Assembly (NCBI GenBank): GCA_946479475.1
Contig: CAMLGG010000043.1
Location: 1 to 26,736 of the forward strand
Reading direction: 5' to 3'
Origin: an uncultured Ideonella sp.
GTDB lineage: Bacteria; Pseudomonadota; Gammaproteobacteria; Burkholderiales; Burkholderiaceae
Length of the DNA stretch: 26,736 bases
Positions within the stretch are counted from its first letter, which is position 1; each line of letters starts with the position of its first letter. Of this stretch, positions 24,438-26,736 are shown piece by piece. The position numbers and the translations under genes were made by a program. The notes below the pieces were generated by a model. That model had not been told where the DNA came from. It made no database searches and was given only the letters and a program-made list of their open reading frames with translations.

Positions 24438-25628
24438 ATGCCCTCAAGAACCGCGATGTTGACCCGGCGCGAACTCTGCGCCGCCACCCTGCTCGGCACC
24501 GGACTCGGCGCTGCGGGCCTGGCCGAGGCGAAGAAGCCGTCGTTCAAGGTCATCTTCCACTTCCCCTCCGGCGAAGCGCCCGTCAACCACCCGCTCAACT
24601 CGGACGACGGCCACGGCCAGACGAACCGCCTGAACATCATCACCGCCACGACGGGCTGGCGCCTGAACTTCAACACCGGCTTCTCCAACGACAACGCGGG
24701 CTGGTACACCTACCGGCCGACCAGCTCGCACCTGATCTCCCTCACCGACACGGAAGGCGGCGGCAGCTTCCCGAAGTGCTATGGCACCGAAACGCTCGGC
24801 GGCGCGGCCGCCTCGGGCTCGGTGATCTGGTGGCACACCACCAAGCGCCACTTCGTGCACAACCTGGCCATCTTCGACCGCCAGGGCGCGGATGGCCTGC
24901 ACCCCATGGGCGGCGTCATCAAGGCCTTCGATCGTTCGATGATCGGCACCACCCACGAGGGGGGGCGGCATGGCGTCGGCACGGTGTTCCGCTGCACCAT
25001 CGACGGCACGCTCAGCGTCCTTCACCATTTCGACCCCTCGTTGTCCGAGGGCTTCCGCCCCACGCAGGCCCCCACGGCGGGACCCGATGGCTACTACTAC
25101 GGCGCGACCGAGAGCGGCGGAAGCGCCTATGCCGGCGCGCTCTATCGCATGGCGCCCAACGGCAAGATGACGACGCTGTACGCGTTCGAGGCCGACGGCT
25201 CGCCCAGCGGGCGCCTGCCGCACGGCCCGCTGGTCCTGGGGCCCGACGGCATGCTTTACGGACTGGCCAGCGCAGGCGGCAAGCACGACGGCGGGACGCT
25301 GTTCTCGCTGTCGCCCGACGGCACGTTCACCTGCCTGCATCACTTCAAGGAGGAGGACGGCATCACGCCGATGGCCGGGCTGACGGCGCTGGCCGACGGA
25401 ACGCTGTACGGCAGCTGCTCGCAGGGCGGGGAGTACGGCCGGGGCACGGTGTTCAAGTTCGATCCGGTGCAACGCAAGCTGGTCGTGCGGCACCATTTCG
25501 CCCAGCGCGGTGGCGACGGGAGCACGCCCATGTCGTCGCTGACGCTGGCCAGCAACGGCTACCTCTACGGCACCGCACGCGACGGCGGCTTCGAGGGAGG
25601 AGGCACCCTCTACCGCGTCGCTCCCTGA
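24438..25628 (+). CDS. Tat-exported GloVer tandem-repeat protein
   Basis: Encodes 396 residues. The N-terminus carries a twin-arginine signal (LTRRELCAATLLG, Arg10-Arg11) with predicted cleavage after AEA at 31, so the folded protein should reach the periplasm. From about residue 165 it contains four or more tandem units of about 50 residues of the GloVer type: G-T-L/V-F-x-x-x-x-D-G-x, then a hydrophobic/HHF strand, then PxxxLxxxxDGxLYGxxxxGG. Examples are LGPDGMLYGLASAGG and LADGTLYGSCSQGG. Such repeats resemble beta-propeller blades. The first 130 residues (after the signal) are not recognisably repetitive. No C-terminal anchor is visible. Function is unknown; binding or an extracellular scaffold is plausible. 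Confidence 0.85.
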   Translation: MPSRTAMLTRRELCAATLLGTGLGAAGLAEAKKPSFKVIFHFPSGEAPVNHPLNSDDGHGQTNRLNIITATTGWRLNFNTGFSNDNAGWYTYRPTSSHLISLTDTEGGGSFPKCYGTETLGGAAASGSVIWWHTTKRHFVHNLAIFDRQGADGLHPMGGVIKAFDRSMIGTTHEGGRHGVGTVFRCTIDGTLSVLHHFDPSLSEGFRPTQAPTAGPDGYYYGATESGGSAYAGALYRMAPNGKMTTLYAFEADGSPSGRLPHGPLVLGPDGMLYGLASAGGKHDGGTLFSLSPDGTFTCLHHFKEEDGITPMAGLTALADGTLYGSCSQGGEYGRGTVFKFDPVQRKLVVRHHFAQRGGDGSTPMSSLTLASNGYLYGTARDGGFEGGGTLYRVAP

Positions 25629-25630
25629 GC

Positions 25631-25657
25631 GCGCCGGCCTGAGCGGGCGCCCGGCGC
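25631..25657 (+). terminator. GC-rich hairpin after the GloVer-repeat gene
   Basis: Inverted repeat GCGCCGG (25631-25637) / CCGGCGC (25651-25657) with a 13-nt loop, directly after the stop. No T-run follows, so termination is uncertain. Confidence 0.35.
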
Positions 25658-25678
25658 CGGCCCTGGAAAATACGGGGC

Positions 25679-26736
25679 ATGTCCCGTCGCCTGCTGATCC
25701 TCGCCTTCGCCCTGGCCCTCGTCCTTGCCGCGCTGCTCGGCGCCTACCACGTCGCCCTGCAGCGTCTGGACGGCGCCCTGCGCCAGGCACTCGGGCCGCG
25801 CGCCAGCGTTGGCGCCATCGAGCTGGGCCTCACCGGCCTGACGGTGCGTGACCTGCATGTCGCGGCGGGCCCGGGATGGCCGGCCGACGAGGAGCTGCAT
25901 GCCGGCGCGGTGCGCGTCCGGCCCGACCTGGCGAGTGCATTCAGCGGCGCCTGGCGGGTGCAGCGCATCGAGGTGGAGGATGCCCGCCTGGTGCTGCTGC
26001 GCACCCGCGAAGGCCGGCTCAGGCTGCTGCCCTCGATGCTCGAAGCCGCGCCTGCCGCCACGCCGGCCGCCTCGGCCGGTGCGCGGTCGAAGAAGGTGCT
26101 CATCGACCATGTCGAGCTGCGCAACGCAAAGGTCGACCTGTTCGACGCCAGCCTCAAGCTGCCGCGACCGCACCGCGTGCAACTGGCCGACCTCAACGCA
26201 AGCCTCGACACGCTCGCCGTGCCGGCCTTCGACCAGGCGATGAAGATCGACCTGGAGGCCGTGTTCAAGGGCCCCGTGCACGATGGCCGGCTCGCCCTGA
26301 AAGGCAAGCTGACCCCGGCCACGAAGGACGCCCAGATGCACGGCGAGCTGCACGGTGCCGACCTGCTGGCCCTGCAGCCCTACCTGCTGAAGGTGGCCGA
26401 CGGTGGCGTGAAGAAGGGCCGGCTCGACCTGGAGATGGATGCCCGCGTCCAGGCCCAGAAGCTCAAGGCGCCCGGGCTCCTCACGCTGACGGGCCTGGAG
26501 CTGAACGAAGGATCCGGCGTCATGGGCCGCTTCGCCGGCATGTCGCGCCAGGCCGCTCTCGCCTCGCTGCGCAAGCACGACAGGATCGAGCTGAACTTCA
26601 CCCTCGAAGGCCGGCTCGACGACCCCGGCTTCTCGGTCAACGACAGCCTGGCCATGCGCTTCGCGACCGGCCTGGCGGACGCCCTCGGCGTGAGCATGGA
26701 GGGCGTCGTGGAGGGCGTGGAGAAGGTCTTCAAGGG
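25679..26736 (+). CDS. DUF748 (AsmA-like) envelope protein, partial
   Basis: Open from the ATG at 25679 to the window end, 352 complete residues with the C-terminus missing. It begins MSRRLLILAFALALVLAALL, a signal-anchor helix, then an AsmA/DUF748-like beta-rich periplasmic region (VGAIELGLTGLTVRDLHVAA, IDHVELRNAKVDLFD). Toward the visible end is the DUF748-type segment KHDRIELNFTLEGRLDDP followed by FSVNDSLAMRFATGLADALG. Proteins of this kind are large inner-membrane-anchored periplasmic proteins linked to outer-membrane assembly or lipid transfer; the exact role of DUF748 members is unsettled. The start follows the GloVer-repeat stop by 50 nt. What remains off-window could be a few tens to several hundred residues. 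Confidence 0.85.
   Translation, partial: MSRRLLILAFALALVLAALLGAYHVALQRLDGALRQALGPRASVGAIELGLTGLTVRDLHVAAGPGWPADEELHAGAVRVRPDLASAFSGAWRVQRIEVEDARLVLLRTREGRLRLLPSMLEAAPAATPAASAGARSKKVLIDHVELRNAKVDLFDASLKLPRPHRVQLADLNASLDTLAVPAFDQAMKIDLEAVFKGPVHDGRLALKGKLTPATKDAQMHGELHGADLLALQPYLLKVADGGVKKGRLDLEMDARVQAQKLKAPGLLTLTGLELNEGSGVMGRFAGMSRQAALASLRKHDRIELNFTLEGRLDDPGFSVNDSLAMRFATGLADALGVSMEGVVEGVEKVFK

Noticed and set aside
1..26736. CRISPR arrays, tRNA or rRNA genes, insertion sequences, integrases
   Set aside because: No regularly spaced direct repeats, no cloverleaf or rRNA sequence that I can recognise, and no transposase or integrase frame seen on either strand.

Overview
The window is uniformly GC-rich, densely packed bacterial chromosome. 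The gene families and order suggest a betaproteobacterium of the order Burkholderiales, perhaps in the Rubrivivax/Leptothrix/Piscinibacter neighbourhood. The pointers are the S41 peptidase followed by a MoeB/ThiF-type enzyme, a polyglycine lipoprotein, a GloVer-repeat protein and a DUF748 protein. This placement is an inference from family recognition and composition; no rRNA or tRNA is present to confirm it.

Left half (1-13002, minus strand): one compact operon of five genes with almost no housekeeping signature. In transcription order it encodes a 47-residue single-pass membrane protein, a 204-residue unknown protein, a giant 3307-residue protein whose C-terminal half resembles DUF6603, a 684-residue unknown protein, and the first 85 residues of a further protein that leaves the window. 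Junctions are 10 nt, a 4-nt ATGA overlap, a 1-nt TGATG overlap and a 2-nt gap, so the products are probably made together. No function can be assigned from sequence. This is the most likely undescribed system in the window. The giant protein also carries a segment that looks like an alpha/beta hydrolase with its catalytic serine lost.

13003-13573 is a 571-nt divergent intergenic region. It has a duplicated TAGGG-WWW-ACC motif and a candidate promoter for the rightward genes.

Middle (13574-20565, plus strand) is conventional: an S41 C-terminal processing peptidase overlapping a MoeB/ThiF-type adenylyltransferase, a LOG-family protein with an N-terminal extension, an arginase, a lipoprotein esterase, and an orphan periplasmic solute-binding protein preceded by a hairpin that touches its start codon.

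20566-24313 (minus strand) is a tightly overlapped three-gene unit: a DUF429 predicted RNase H-fold protein, a ligase-associated Lhr-type DEXH helicase, and a DUF1232 membrane protein. The ligase, exonuclease and phosphoesterase usually found with this helicase are not in the window.

Right end (24438-26736, plus strand): a Tat-exported GloVer-repeat protein, then a DUF748 (AsmA-like) envelope protein that runs off the edge.
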